Shown piece by piece: positions 10,162 through 23,806 of a stretch of DNA of 64,000 nt. The translations under genes were made by a program, and so were the position numbers. Every line of letters begins with the position of its first letter. Position 1 is the stretch's first letter. The notes beneath the pieces are model-generated. The model saw only the letters and a list, made by a program, of their open reading frames with translations, searched no databases and was not told where the DNA came from. The stretch is from Neostapfia colusana (Eukaryota > Streptophyta > Magnoliopsida > Poales > Poaceae): NCBI GenBank assembly GCA_030760725.1, contig JASWHV010000008.1, positions 54,287,671-54,351,670 on the forward strand, in the 5' to 3' direction.

Positions 10162-13100
10162 TTACCGGATATGCGTTGTGAAAAAGTCAGGGTAGTTAGC
10201 GCGAAGAAATTCTTCGCTCTCCCATGTCGCTTCGTCCATGGAGTGATTACTCCATAGAACCTTGTAGAACCACAACGTACGGTTGCGTGTGGTTCGGGCC
10301 TTTTCATCAATAATCTGCACCGGTTCCTCCCGATAGGTGAGATCCGGTTGCAGTTCTTCAATGTCTTCCAGCTGAACGGTAGTTGATAGCTTGAGACACT
10401 TCCTCAGCTGGGAAATGTGAAAGACGTCGTGCACACCGGAAAGTGCTTCTGGTAATTCCTGCCGATATGCCACTGATCCACATCTTTCAGTAATCTGGAA
10501 TGGACCGATGAATCGGGCTGCCAACTTTCCTCTCACCCCAAATCTGTTTACGCCCTTCATTGGAGACATCCGTAGGTACACGTGATCTCCAACTTCAAAT
10601 TGTAATGGGCGCCTTCTCCGGTCCGCATACTGTTTCTGTCAGGATTGAGCGGCTTTTAGGTTCACTTGAATCAGTCGAACCCTTTTTTCCGCGTTGTTGA
10701 CGAGGTCAATCCCGAAGGTAACCCTTTCGCCAGACTCACACCAATTCAATGGTGTGCGGCATTTCCTACCGTATAGCGCCTCGTAGGGCGCCATCTTTAT
10801 ACTGGCTTGGAACCCATTGTTTTATGAGAACTCGGCCGACGGCAAGTGATCATCCCAATTCTTGCCGTGGTTGATAGCGCAAGCTCGTAGCATGTCTTCC
10901 AAGATCTGATTTACCCGCTCCGTTTGCCCACCCGTCTGCGGGTGGTAGGCTGAACTACGGATCAGCTTCGTCCCCAAGGCAGCGTGCAGCTGCTCCCAAA
11001 AACGGGACACAAATAAAGTGCCCCGATCCGATATGATGGTACGGGGTACGCCGTACAAGCATAGGATCTGTGAGATGTACAGTTCAGCGTACTTCTTGGC
11101 GTTGTAGTTTGTGTTAACCGGGATGAAATGGGCAACTTTGGTGAGCCGATCGACGATCACCTACACAGAATCATGTTTCTGCAAGGTGGTGGGTAAACCG
11201 ACAACGAAGTCCATGCTCACATCCTCCCACTTCCGGGCAGGAATGCCCAGTGGTTGTAGCAGTCCCGGTTTTCGCATATGGTCTGCCTTCACCCTTCGAC
11301 ATGTATTACACTCGGACACGTATTTTGCAGTCTCACGCTTCATCCGTGTCCACCAAAACTTGCTTCTGAGTTCTTGATACATCTTGTTACTGCCGGGGTG
11401 AATAGAGAACTTTGATAAGTGAGCCTCATCAAAGATCTTCTTCCGTAGTTCTGGGTTTCGGGGTATGACAATCCGGTCCTTGAACCATAGGACACCGTCT
11501 CCGTCCTTCCGGAAACATTTCAGCTCCCCACTGTCTACACGTCTCCGCAAATGTGACATGCCCTTGTCATTCTTCTGGGCTGCCGCTATTTCTTCACGGA
11601 TGGTGGGGATCAAAGCTAGGTTGTAGAGAGCTCCGTGCGTAATCACATGTAGTGGTGGTTCGCTCTCTTCCAACGGTGTGATGGTCAGGTTATTGACGTG
11701 TGACTTGCGGCTCAGCGCATCTGCCACTACGTTTGCTTTGCCCGGATGATAATGGATCTCTATTTCGTAATCCTTTATCAGTTCTAACCATCTTCGTTGC
11801 CTCATGTTCAGCTCTTTCTGAGTGAATATGTACTTGAGGCTTTTGAGGTTGGTATATAAATGTACGAGGTTACCGAGTAGGTAGTGCCTCCACATTTTGA
11901 GTGCGAGTACCACAGCAGCGAGCTCCAAGTCGTGGGTTGGATAATTCTGCTCATGGTTTCTAAGCTGCCGTGATCCATACGCGACCACTCTTCGGTCTTG
12001 CATCAGCACACATCCGAGCCCAATGCCGGATGCATCGCAGTACACATCGAACGGTTTTGTTGTGTCTGGCTGCGCCAAAACCGGTGCTGATGTCAGGTGC
12101 TTGACTAAAGCCTTGAATGCTGCTTCACATGCTGGACTCCTAACATATTTGGTAGCCTTCTTCAGCAGCTCTGTCATTGGCTTGGCAATCTTCGAGAAGT
12201 TCGGAATGAACCTCTGATAATATCCCACGAGTCCGAGGAAACTCCGTACCTCGTGAACAGTTCTTGGGGATTTCCAATTCAGCACTTGAATGATCTTGCT
12301 CGGATCTACAGCGATACCCTCCGCTGAGATGATATGCCCGAGGAAAGGCACTTGCGATATCCAAAACTCGCATTTGCTGAATTTCGCGTATAGCTTGTGA
12401 TCCCGCAGCCGTTGCAAGACTATACGCAGATGTTTCTTGTGATCTTCCTCCGACTTGGAATATACCAGGATGTCGTCGATGAAGACCACGACAAATTTGT
12501 CCAGCTCCGGCATGAATACCGAGTTCATCAAGTACATGAAGTGAGCTGGAGCATTGGTAAGGCCGAAGGACATGACCAGGTACTCATAAAGTCCGTACCT
12601 CGTCGAGAAAGCTGTCTTTGGAATGTCCTCAGCCCTTATCTTAATCTGATGGTACCCGGATCTTAAATCCATCTTGGAAAAGATCTTTGCTTCGACCAAC
12701 TGATCAAACAACATATCAATCCGCGGCAACGGGTACTTGTTCTTGATGGTTACGGCATTTAATGGACGATAGTCCACGCAAAGCCGTAACATGTCATCCT
12801 TCTTCTTGACAAATAATGCCGAACAACCCCATGGCGAGGAGCTCGGCCTAATAAAACCCTTCTCCAGAAGGTCCGTGAGCTGAGTCTTCAGTTCAGCCAA
12901 CTCCTTGGGCGCCATCTTGTACGGCTTTCGGGATATTGGCATGGTTCTCGGTGCAAGTTCAATCTTGAACTCCACCTCTCTATCGGGTGGCATCCCCGGC
13001 AAATCATCCGGGAATACGTCAGGGAACTCTCGGACCACTGGAATATCTTCCAATCTGATGGTTGTGGCTTGATAGACACTTGGAAGTTTTATTTCTGGAC

Positions 13101-14721
13101 TGTCCATAAATAATGAGTGAGAACCGTGCACCTCAGAGTTTAAGTGCACGACGCAAAGGACGGTGTCTAGAACAGCGCCGTGGCGGGTTAACCACGACAT
13201 CCCTAGGATGACATCGACCTTCTGTCCCTCTAAGATAATTAGAGACGTGGGGTACACTCTACCTGCTAAGCATAATGGTGCTTTGGAAACCATTACGCTT
13301 GCTGAAATCTTCCCACCCGGTGAACAAATTAAATATGGACTATCGGTGGGTAGTATTGGCAAGCTGTGTTTAGCAATGAAAGCTTGGCTAATAAAATTAT
13401 GCGTGGCGCCTGAATCAAACAGTACTATAGCGGGATGCTGGTGGAGTTGGAACATACCCGCAAGGATTGGCTCGCCCTCCGGCACGTCCTCAATGGCAAG
13501 CTGGTGGACGGTGCCGGGCCTAGGGTTTGCCCGCCGCGCATTAGTAGGGTTCCGGGGTTGATTCCTCCCCGGAAACTGTGGTGCCACTCCGCCGCCTTGC
13601 CTCTCCGGGCAACTGCTCGTGAAGTGTCCTGGACGACCACACTTGTAACATGTGGCCGCTGCTGGTGTAGTGCTCGGGGGATGAAAGCCCGGCATGCGTT
13701 GCTGAGGTGCATACGCACGCGGCATCGCCCGCTGCTGCTGTTGTTGTTGCGGTGGTACTGGCAGTGCCGGCCTGAATGCCGGTGAAGAGTACGGCCGACT
13801 GCGGAACGGCATCGACCGCTGTGGTGGTTGCCATCGTGGACCTGATGGTGGGCGATTCACCATCCAAAACTTCTGAGAAGGACCGCCTCCTTCTCCGCTG
13901 CCTTGCGGCGCGCTTCGCTTTCGCTCTGCTGCCGCTAACTCCTTGCCGGAGTCCTCCTGAACAATCACAGCATCAATGATGTCGTTGAGGCTGCCGCGAT
14001 TGAACATCGCCAACTTGTCCTTCAGGAGCGGGTTAAGCCCCTGGTAGAAGTGGTCCCGCCACTTCTCGTCAGTATCTGCGTGATATGACGCGTAAAGCGC
14101 GAGATCGTTGAACGCCCTGGAGTATTCCAGCGCGTTCCGGCTCCCTTGTTGCAGGTGTAAGAACTCCTGCGTCTTCCTCTTCATCAAACCTGGCGGTATG
14201 TGATAGGCCCTGAAGGCCGTCCGAAACTCCGTCCAGGTCATCACTCGGTCGGTGGGATGTGAAGCACAGAAGTTGGCCCACCACGCGCTCGCGGATCCTT
14301 GGAGCTGCTGGACCGCGAACTGAGTCTTGCGCTGCTCGCTTATCTGGAGCAGCCTGAACTTCATCTCTATGGCGCGGAGCCAGTTGTCCGCGTCAAGTGG
14401 TTCATCCGCCCTTGAGAATACCGGAGGATGAGTCGCCAGGAAGTCGGAGTAGGAGCTCTGTTGACGCTCCACACGGTCTTGACGTCTCTCTGGGCGAGAC
14501 GTATTCGCAATTAGAGTTTGCAGCAACTCTGTGTGCTGCTGGTGTGAACCCGCCATTGCTGCGATGATGTCGGCCAGTGTAACCGTTGGCAGTGGCGGTG
14601 GCGGTGTTTGCTGTTGCTGTTGCTGCTGTTGTTGTCCCGAGGAGTCCTCGGGAGGCTTTTGGGAGGTCTCTCCCCCTTGGCTAGTACCCCCAACATCAGG
14701 GTTGGCACGAGTACGCGTCAT
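10162..14721 (-). pseudogene. Element C gag-pol polyprotein with three nonsense codons
   Basis: This is a full-length Tekay/Del gag-pol in one frame of 1520 codons, including its final stop, with no frameshift. It is one codon longer than the intact copy in F and very similar to it. Domains in order are gag, CCHC knuckle, DSGA protease, reverse transcriptase (FIDD), RNase H, HHCC and D,D,E integrase, and chromodomain. In-frame stops are TAG at 11161-11163 (a Trp in F, between RNase H and the integrase core), TAA at 10822-10824 (a Tyr in F) and TGA at 10639-10641 (an Arg in F). The chosen ATG (14719-14721) lies one base after a TTTCAG acceptor-like site. The frame opens farther upstream, but that ATG is less likely. 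Confidence 0.9.
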
Positions 14722-14993
14722 TCTGAAACTCAAAACAGCAGCGATTAGCACATGTCTTACTTAAAATTCCATAAGCAACAGTAGGTATTGCAGTGACACA
14801 TGATTAATTTGCACAACATTCACATATATTGATAAAGCATAAACTTTATACAAGATACATTATTCTCGGTTCTCCGAGAAGTCGTGCTCATGTCGTCACC
14901 ACCCATACATACTCTACTGTCTACACGACATGTCACCGATTACAAAATTTGGGCTACACTACCCTGGCTGCCCTACATGGCAACTGTAACCCC

Positions 14994-15938
14994 CTACTCG
15001 GAGTAGAACTCGACCTCCTGCGGGTCATCCTCCTCCGGTACCTCTTCTGGTGGCTCTGGATCTACCACCTCTTCTCCCATTCCGGGTTCTCCCATTGCTG
15101 GAAGACCAAAGACCACCGGTATGCCCAATACCGGAGGTACGAGGTCCTGTAAAGCATGCACCTCGTCCATAGCCTGGTTGTAATCTTCTTCCCAGCCTTG
15201 CCCTTCCTCAATAGCGTCGTCCCACTCTTGAGTAAGTTCCTCATTCTGCTGGGTCAGATTCTGTACTAGTTCTTGCAATGCCGCGATGTCGACACGGCTC
15301 TTCTTCTTTGCCTTCTTCAGACGATGCAACTGATTGTGTTGTTCATTCAGTCACTTGATCGTCGGAAGGAGCACATTGCGGAGTGCACTGTGAGCACTCT
15401 CGAAATGGTCTCCACGGCTCGTACTCTCCTTGAGCTTTGTGGCGAGATGCTCCGTATGAACAGCTTGGCTGTCCATCACGGCATTTCCCGCCCTCATCTG
15501 GAGGCTGAGATTTGCCTCTGCGGGGTTGTACCTTGGGCAAACCGGGTCCGTTGCCTCCAGGTACCTCTCTTCCCACACATGCTGAGCTCTTCCCTCCACC
15601 GGAACGAGCGCGTATGGAGTGCCCTCCATAGACTGCACGTGTAGTTGGCAGAAACGTGACATGGTGTCACGGGCTGCCACTTGCCACATCCCTTCCGGTT
15701 GTCTTCCTCTCACCGTGACGGTGAACGGCACCCAACCGGGTGGCGTAGGTCCTGCGGAGACTTCGACATGGATCGTCCACGCCTTGTTCCCCTCTTCGCC
15801 TTCTTCCTTGGCGAAGTACTGCAGCATCTGGTCGTACCCGAAATATTGGAGCATTTGCCACAATGCTCCCGGGTAGCCGCTACGGTGAGAACAGTGGGAC
15901 AACACCCATCCGTTCTCCAATTGCTTATCTGCTGTCAT
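14994..15938 (-). pseudogene. Element C upstream-of-gag ORF, one nonsense codon
   Basis: This is the counterpart of the intact 314-codon ORF in F, equal in length (945 bp). It is interrupted by TGA at 15351-15353 where F reads CGA (Arg), a C-to-T change. The first part keeps the possible RNA-binding-like region; the second keeps the basic patch, coiled coil and acidic tail. Its ATG follows TTTTTATAG directly, another acceptor-like junction. Confidence 0.8.
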
Positions 15939-17436
15939 CTATAAAAATATATTTGAGAAATGTCAAATATTTATTTAAACAGTAAACCTCTGAGTTATAA
16001 CATAAGACATGTTATTGAACCCATAAAACTTGGAAACATAGTTCAAATTTTAAACAAATTTGACTGCTGATCTGCTGTTCCCATGACAGCCCTGACCAGT
16101 TTCCATTTCAACCTGATTTAGGCCATGTTGAAGGTAAAAATAATTCTGGAGCTCAACATAAAAGTTAAAGATAACTTCAGTATCTTTCCAGAAAGTATTT
16201 GCTTGGCCTAAGATCTGTCCTGGTTCAAAAGTTATGAGATGTCAAAGTTAACAGAATTTCTGGAGAAAATTGGACAGCACCTCCCTGCTTTAGGTACTGA
16301 TTTGATCCAAGAATCCCAGTTAATTCCGTTCCTAATCTGATAAAACTTTCTGTTACAAAGTTGTAACCCATCTCATAAGATTTCCAGAACTACCTCATTT
16401 TCTATTTTTGGATTTTTATGCAGGAAATTATGCTTAATTTACAGAGAGTTCACAGATAGTCTTTACTCTGTCCTGTTTTCTGGACAGTTTCAACTCTACT
16501 GCATTTTTCGAGTGGTTAAGGGATGAAACACCCCTGGACCTCAACAGAAGAGTTGTAAAGATCTTCCAAAGATTTCCAGGAATGTATCATATGACCCTAA
16601 CCTCGAAAGAACTCAACCTCTAACCTCTGATTAACTTCAGCCTTGATTCAGCTGAAAACAGAGTGCTCTGTCCTTAACAACCTATAAGTTGAAAACTTGT
16701 TAACTTTGAATATCCTGTTCAAGGGGAGGAGTTACATCAAGTTTTACTACTTTAGATCAAAATCTTCAAGTTTTAGATGAAGTTGTTCATTTAATGGGGT
16801 ATGACATCGATGCGTCACCAGATTATGTCGGTACTACGTCCTCACAAAGAAAAACCTATACCGGACTTAGCCGGCTTCGTTAATTCAGTGGCACTAAACG
16901 TCACTCGCACACGGATGCTACACGTCTACCGTTTCGTGGTCAGGCTACCTGCAAAAACTCAAACAATCATCAGACTCGGCTGCACACCGAGCCCGGAATC
17001 CATACAGTTCGTACACCCGGCCGTCATCACTCGCCCGGATGTTCTCAAGCCAAACACGTCTTGAGTTACGTGTTCACGTTTCAGACCACGTGACGGGGTC
17101 TGCCAAGTTGCACCACGCACGCCAGGGACAGACGTTGCTCGAATACCCCAAATGACATGAAGAGTCGTAGAGGATATCAAAGCGAGTTGGGTTACCTGCC
17201 ACCCGTGGGGCTCCACCCTTCAGCTTGTGCGCACTGGTGGACAGCGCTTACGTGTACCCCCCAAGACATAAACGTCCCGAGATACACGATTTTCCGACAT
17301 AACAAATAGGTCAATATGCCACTTTCTATATACTAATAACATCCTTATATGGGCTACTAACTCGTTCCTCACTGGATTTTTGAAAAAGATGACCTTTGTA
17401 CTGTGTTAAACCTCAAGCGAGCTCTGATACCAACGC
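15939..17436 (-). other. Element C untranslated leader
   Basis: About 1.5 kb lies between the primer binding site and the upstream ORF. It is AT-rich and intron-like, with no credible ORF. It matches the leader of F (51438-52937). Its length fits a spliced-out leader. Confidence 0.7.
17421..17432 (-). other. Element C primer binding site (tRNA-iMet)
   Basis: On the minus strand this reads TGGTATCAGAGC, complementary to the 3' end of initiator tRNA-Met, 4 bp inside the 5' LTR end. It is the usual primer for plant Ty3/gypsy elements. Confidence 0.9.
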
Positions 17437-17598
17437 TGACACGACCCCAAAGGTCTTGTCGAGCCAGGATCACGCTGAGGGGTGCTGCGTTGCACAGCAC
17501 CGGATAACACACGTCAAAGGTACAAAGCGGAAGCGAAATTTTATTACATAAACAAGTTATGAACATGTTTACATCAAAATAAGTTCAGTCTACACTCG
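17437..17598 (-). repeat. Element C 5' LTR, segment 1
   Basis: These are the last 162 bp of the 5' LTR of C on the minus strand, ending in ACTCG (17594-17598), one copy of the target duplication made by element D. It continues at 44711. Confidence 0.92.
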
Positions 17599-20165
17599 TG
17601 TAAAATCCCCAAAAGTGGTAGCAAGAAAATTCAGCTCATATACACTTATGAAAAATGAGGGGAATTAAAACTTTGAATTATAATAAGTGTGAGTTCAAAG
17701 TGAGGGTTTAGACTTCCCAAAACTTCCAAACATGGAGATCTAAATGCACTTGGATCTTTATAGTCCAAATATTCAACCTTCCAAATTTCAGCTCATTTGG
17801 AGGAGTTTTAATATTTGTTTGGGATTAAAAGGAGAAGCCCCCTAATCTGAATTTCAAATTCAGTTTCAAATTCCAATTCCCTCAATTTGAAAATTGGGTT
17901 TCACAAATGTGTTCTCCACCTTTGAATGAGCAGCCATGCCAAAAGTTGGAAATTTTGGAGCTGGTTTGCTATATTTTTGAGGCAATACAAGGTGGAGAAT
18001 TCAAATTCATTTTTCAAATTCAAATGATCAAACCACATCCAAATTTCACACCCGAATTCAAATTATTTGAATTCAGCAAATTCAAACTATGACTTGGGGT
18101 TGAAGTCAAGTCTTTAATGTTGAGTTTCTGGTGGGAAAATATCAGAAAAAGTTGATTAAACAAAAAGGGGAGGTGGGGCCCATTTGTCAGCCACCCACTG
18201 GGGTTGCCGCCTCAGCCGACGGCGGTCGAACAGCGGGAGCGCGCCAGCTCCCGGTTGAACCCGCGCCCGAGGGAGAGCCCGCGCCACCTCCTGCTGCCTC
18301 GGTGGCTCGGTTGGATCACGGCAAAGGGTACCCCGGAGCTGTTTTCCTTCTTCCCCTGCTATAACTCGCGCCTCCGACGTTTCTTCCGTCCAGAACACCG
18401 CCGCCGTTCTTTCCGATCGACCACAACCCTCCAAGCTCGATTGCTCGGGTGCTCCACAGCAAAGAGCATCGCCTGGACGTGCTCTAGCCCTTGCCAAAGC
18501 CCCTTCGAGGTTTGCCGGTCCGAACTGCTCGAGAAAATGCGGATTGGCGCCAAAGCTTCAAGGTGCCCGGACCTCGCCGTTTCGGCTCTCCGTCGACAGC
18601 AGCAACCGGCCACCCTCTCCCCCGACTTCCTATACAAGAAAGGTGCGTGGACATGTCCTGGTCGTGTAGCCGGAGGCCGTTTAGCGTTTGCTAGGACCCG
18701 TAGCGAGAATTTCACCGTTTCCCCAAACGGTACAACGACGGGTAGTGCACGGTCTAGCCAAAAATTCATGGTACACGATCCTTTAGACCTCGAGTAAGCT
18801 TGCACAGAGCTTCTCTACTTCCTAGCGCCTCTCCTCGACGATGAACCAAGCAAAAACATCAAGAAACGAGGGAGCCCTAGCTGTTTTCTTAGTCGCCGGT
18901 GCAAAAGCACCTCGGGTCGCCATGGAGCCCTTGGTTGCCGGCAGTTTCACCGGCGGCCAGGACCCTTACGGGCTCCTACATCATTCACTGATACTCTAGA
19001 GCCCAAGAATCGATCGAATGATAGAGGAATAAGGGTTCCCGACCTCGCCGGAGTTCAAAACTTTGCTGTCATCGGTGCGCGATGGTTTCCGGTGAGCCAC
19101 GGCCGCCGGCGACCCTCCCACAGTGTTCAGCGCGGTTAAAAATGGGGGAGCGGCGAGTTTGACGAAGTTTGGACCACGGGAACCCCGTCCCGGCGAGCCT
19201 TGCCGGCGTGCGCCGCCACGGGAGGCGGGGGCAGCGCGAGGAAGACGAAGGAGGGCCGGGTCCCACCGGTCAGCTTCCGGGTTCGCGCGAGGATCGGTTT
19301 GTGGCGCCGGATCTGGTGCGGCTGCATGGGAATAAACCCGTAGCCCCAGGTGTTGCCGAAATCTGACTGATCCAACTTAAAACAGTGGGCCCAGCCCAAT
19401 CATTTGAAGTTTCTATTAGAGAAATAATTCCAGAATTTAGCTGATCTTTGCAAGCCCATAACTTTGTGTAGAAAACTCCAAAAAGAGTGAGACCAATTTT
19501 GTTGGATTCCTCATGAGGAGTACTTCACAGAGAAACCAATTTTTGGCTATGAAAATGCCCAGGAATTTCTGTAGAATAGTTTTTAGTAAATCCTTTAGGG
19601 ATTTATTACAGGAGCAATTCTTTATGAAATATTCCCAAATTTGGGCAGCAAATCCTCTTCATAGATACTGATCTCCAGTAACAAATTGGGCTTCATTGGA
19701 GTTAATTTGCTGGATCAAATTGCCTTCCCAAGTTCAACCTTTATTTGGAAATTCAAATTTAAACAGAAGCCTTTTCAGAACTCCTGTTTAAGTTCAAAAA
19801 TTCATATCTCTCTGATGGTAGCTCCAAAAATGGTGAAACAAATTTTGTTAGAACCATGGAGACTTACCCTAATCAGATCTTCCACCATTAGCTATGTCAA
19901 GCTCCTGATTTGGGCTCAAAATTCAGATAAGCATTGTACTTGTAGGAATTTTGAAGACTACATTATGCAATGACATGTCTCCAAATTTGGCTCAAGTCAT
20001 CCTTAGAGAGTCTAGTATCCACTGTAAAAATCCCAAAGCCAATTAAGGATTTTAAATAGCAGTAGCTATGAGTAGAAGTCCAATTCTTATAAATCCTTAA
20101 TACTTATACATGTATTTTATTACATTTCATAATAGTGACCGAAGTTGAGGATACGCCGGAGCCCT
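17599..20165 (+). repeat. Element D 5' LTR, segment 1
   Basis: This runs from the TGTAAAATCC start to the point where E is inserted (GCCCT, 20161-20165). It holds U3, a GC-rich promoter block with a weak TATAACT at 18360, and AT-rich intron-like sequence. The break falls inside the first acidic exon, 30 bp after its predicted start at 20136. Confidence 0.93.
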
Positions 20166-20569
20166 TGTAACACCCCAAATTTTGATTCAAAACTCTAAAC
20201 CATGTTCAGAGGGGAATTTAAAAATTTTTGGACGTGTTGCATGTTTTGCAAAAATTCAAATTCAAACTGGAATTCAAATTATACCCAAAACAGAAAAGAA
20301 ATGGAAAAAGAAAAAGGAAAACGGGAAAAAACTGGCCAGTGGGCCGAAACCGCCAGCCGGCCCAGCAACTCCCGCGCCAGCCCGCCCCCGCGCGCGCCGC
20401 GCTGCCTCTCACCGACGGGTGGGACCCACATGTCATCCCTAACCCCGCGACCCCGGACTCTCTCCCGCGCGCGCGATCGCAACCGATCGGGAAACCGCGT
20501 CCCGTCGCCCGAATTCTGGACCCAGAGGACTCCAACTCGACCACAACAGACCCACCGCCCTCCCCCTGC

Positions 20570-20577
20570 TATAAAAA
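20570..20577 (+). promoter_or_regulatory. Element E TATA box
   Basis: TATAAAAA lies in a GC-rich context and would place transcription start about 30 bp downstream. The 3' LTR copy is at 29992-29999. Confidence 0.7.
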
Positions 20578-22118
20578 CCCCCGATCCGATCAGTTTTTCC
20601 CACGCGATCGCCGATTTTCACTCCGGTGAGCACCGAGACTTCGCCGGTGAATTCTGGCCGATCTAAGCTCGGAAACTCTGATCTAACTCGCTGGTTTTGA
20701 TCCACCGCCTCTGGGGAACTTTGCAGGTGCAGAAAACCCGAAGACTTACGGTGTAAACTCAGCGCCGACGAGCTTCGCCGTGGTTTTGCCTCGGACCTCG
20801 CCGCCGAGCACTTTCCAGGACCCCCGAGCTCGAGAAAACCCCCGAGGTGAGATCCCTGACCTCCCCTCTACCGATCTATGCCATAAGATCACAGTTCTAG
20901 GTAGAATTCTCGAGGATCCGAAACTTTCCGGCGAGATCGCCGCTTTCCGCCGCCGTGCGCCGCCGGCAGCGCCGCCCGCGCTCATCAGAGCGACGTGGCC
21001 GCTTGTGCGCCGTTTATTTTAAATCGCACGGTAGGGTTTAAAACCCCGCGTACCGGTTCGATCTTATAATCTCAGTCGTCGGTTTAAAATCGGACGGTCC
21101 ACGTCGACCCCGCATTATAAAGACTGGAGTTCTTACGTGCTACCCCCTGGGGTTCTCTGGAATTGAGAGCTAGCCCCGGAAACTTCAGATCTAGCCCCTG
21201 GAACTTCAGAAAATCATGTAAATTCATTTAAAAATCAGTTTTAGCCCCTGGACTTAATAGAAATTAGGAAAAACACCTCTGATAAGTGTAGCTAGACCCC
21301 TGGAAATTATGAAAATAATATTATAGACCCTGTAATGGGGTGAGTTTACTTTTTAGCCCTGTTTAGTATTTAATTTAGACAATTGAATATGTAACTAGTG
21401 TTTAAAAATTAAAAAGGGGGACAAACATAATTGTAAAAGTTAATTAAAAACTTTCTCAGTACTTAGAAAACTTTGGAGTGAGATAAAATATATTTTTGGG
21501 CTGAAATAAATCTGTTTCATCTATTTTTCACATTTATTAGTATAGGGACACATTTTTAAGTAAATAATAGTTATAGGAAAATAGGGAAAATAATTATTAA
21601 ATAGTATACATCAGAAGCCAAGGTCAAAATATGATGTTAAATTATTTAGGACCAGAACCTAATCTGTTTAGGTGATGTGTATTACTAATTTAACAATAAA
21701 ATACACAATTATGCATAGGAATATAAATCTGAAAATATAGCAACTAGTAAATGATAAATGGAGTTTCTAAAATACAAAGAATTCAGTTTAGGGTTGATAG
21801 AAGTTATGAAAGCACATATGGGGAAGAATAATACTTTTCATACATACTTGGTAGTAAAAAGGTGAAGTAGTTGAATATAAGAAATTTATTGGAAACCCAT
21901 ATAAATAGTGTGTAAGTATGAAGGTGGACACAAAAGTAGGAATCATATACACATGGTTAAAAGTGCATGCAAGCCACAACTCAACACACATAAAGTAACC
22001 ACAACACATAATGGTAAAGAACTTTTATAAATATGAATGTGTGGTTTGTATGAAGTGTAAGTGTGAACTATGTCTTATGGATTGTTGTTTTTCTTTTGCT
22101 ATGTGTGATGGTATGAAG

Positions 22119-23340
22119 TAGAACCTGTTCAAGAACAAGTTATTCATTTCCAAGATCAGGACTACCCGTTTCAAGAGCAGCAAGAAGGAGGCAAGTGTCC
22201 TTGACCACTTTGATCCCATGCTAGGATGTGTAGATAGAATTATTTACATTGTCAAGTTAAATATGAAACCCATGCTAGGATGTTTCCCTAGAATTGCATT
22301 ACCTTGTTTCCTTGTAGCTTGGGTTGGGATTTATTTTGTCATGTCATTTATTTTGTCCATGCATATGCTTAGCCATGCTTAGAATGGGATATTTGGGATA
22401 TGAGAGCATCAGTTTATTATACCATACTCTTGAATGAGTTATTGTGAGTTATGTAGAGGTAGGGATCAAGGCAAGTTGGATGTTTTGGTTGTGTGCTGGG
22501 TGCACGAGACTTGGGTTTGTGTTTAGTACTTGCCTGGATCCTAAGGACCGGTTCATGGAGCATGTAACCCGGCTTTACAGTGCCAACCACATGCTGAGAT
22601 GGGGCAGCTTGGCCAATTAATTAGGTGTATCCCCGGCGTAGTATGGGTGTGTTGGATGGTGCGGGGAGTAGGTGTCAGCTGGACTACCATATGAACCGCA
22701 AGGCTCAAGAGGGGGCCACTGCAGCGGGGTTGGAGCCTCTTGTATGCTGTTAGGGGTGAAACCTCAGTGGGCTCACGCTCGTCGGGAATCCCTTTGTAAA
22801 GGCTTCGTAGTGATCTCTTGGCCGCACACCTGGGAAGTGTGAATGTGGATCGTAGCCACTGGCATAATGGAGGTTCTTTTAGTCCACCCGGCAATGGGGG
22901 ATGAAATCACTACTTGTGGGTACAGTGGTACAAACTCTGCAGAGTCAAAACTGTCTTGACAGCCGTGCTCACGGTTAAGAGCGGCCTGGACTTATTCATG
23001 ATTAGATGAATGATGGTTTTGGATGTTAAGCGGGAAGCTTAACATTTGAAATGATGTTATGGTTATTTGGTTATGATGATGGGATGGGAGATTGGGACCA
23101 TTTCACCTGTGTAGTAATGTAGGTGCTTAATAAGCTAAGGTGATAGGTATTAATTGCGTAGTGCTTTAACCATGAGTTCAACCTATCCTTGTTCTAGCCA
23201 TGCATGATATAATTTTCCCACACTTGCTGAGTACCATTGGTACTCAACCTTGCATATTTGTTGGTTTATATTGCTGCTCAGGTCAAGATAATGAGGTGGG
23301 GTATAATGACCAAGACTTTGGACCCGAGGAAGGATTTTAG
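22119..23340 (+). other. Acidic two-exon module in element E 5' LTR
   Basis: The first exon is about 22119-22190 (72 bp; the acceptor could also be 3 bp later). The donor is AG|GCAAGT, a perfect GC-donor consensus. The intron is 22191-23281 (1091 bp). The last exon is 23282-23340 (59 bp), ending in TAG. The peptide is rich in Glu, Gln and Asp and ends PEEGF. Exon lengths differ from C, D and F by multiples of three and the phase is the same. No transcript evidence is available here. Confidence 0.5.
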
Positions 23341-23484
23341 GTTCATGAAGACCCCCGGGCAACGCCTGTGATGGAGCCCCAAATAATAATATTCCGCTGC
23401 TAGTTTATTTACTTGTGATGAAGCATTAGTGTCCATTGAGACATTTGCGATGTAAGACTTATTTATATTCGACACCTGGCTTGT

Positions 23485-23490
23485 AATAAA
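23485..23490 (+). terminator. Element E LTR poly(A) signal
   Basis: AATAAA lies about 100 bp before the LTR end, after the stop of the last acidic exon. It would end R and terminate both genomic RNA and any LTR-only transcript. Confidence 0.5.
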
Positions 23491-23591
23491 TGATGCTTCA
23501 CTATTTGTCATCACATGTATGAGAAAATGATCCTGGCATACATGTGATATTCACTTGGTTGTTTCTTCGGAAAAACCGGGTGTGACAGAGG

Positions 23592-23603
23592 TGGTATCAG
23601 AGC
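23592..23603 (+). other. Element E primer binding site (tRNA-iMet)
   Basis: TGGTATCAGAGC starts 4 bp after the 5' LTR end. Confidence 0.9.
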
Positions 23604-23806
23604 CAAGGTTGCCCGTAGGAACGTGGACCTAGGTAGAAATGGACGTATTTAAGGGCCCTATTTTCTTAAAACTATTTTCCAAGGTGTGGGTTGAAGAGTG
23701 TTATTTAAGGAGTCATTTTCTTCATCTTACCCCAAATTTTCCTTCAAAATGGGATTTTTGTTTAAAAAGTTTATCTAACCTAATTTTTAAATTCTTTTTG
23801 TTTTAG

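Larger units (their letters stand above)
20166..23587 (+). repeat. Element E 5' LTR
   Basis: U3 holds a clear TATA box at 20570-20577. A GC-rich block follows with donor-like CG|GTGAGC at 20625, acceptor-like TTTGCAG near 20725 and donor-like AG|GTGAGA near 20846. About 1.2 kb of AT-rich DNA, the acidic exon pair and AATAAA at 23485-23490 come next. On this reading R is about 2.9 kb and U5 under 100 bp. Confidence 0.93.

Noticed and set aside
18204..18797. A 197-codon frame repeated at 41269-41862
   Set aside because: It lies in the GC-rich promoter block of the D LTRs, with overlapping frames on both strands. The two copies are an LTR pair, so conservation between them shows nothing about coding.
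20202..20666. Several overlapping 100-150 codon frames repeated at 29624-30088
   Set aside because: These are GC-rich U3 sequence of element E, upstream of and across the TATA box. Random open frames are expected there.
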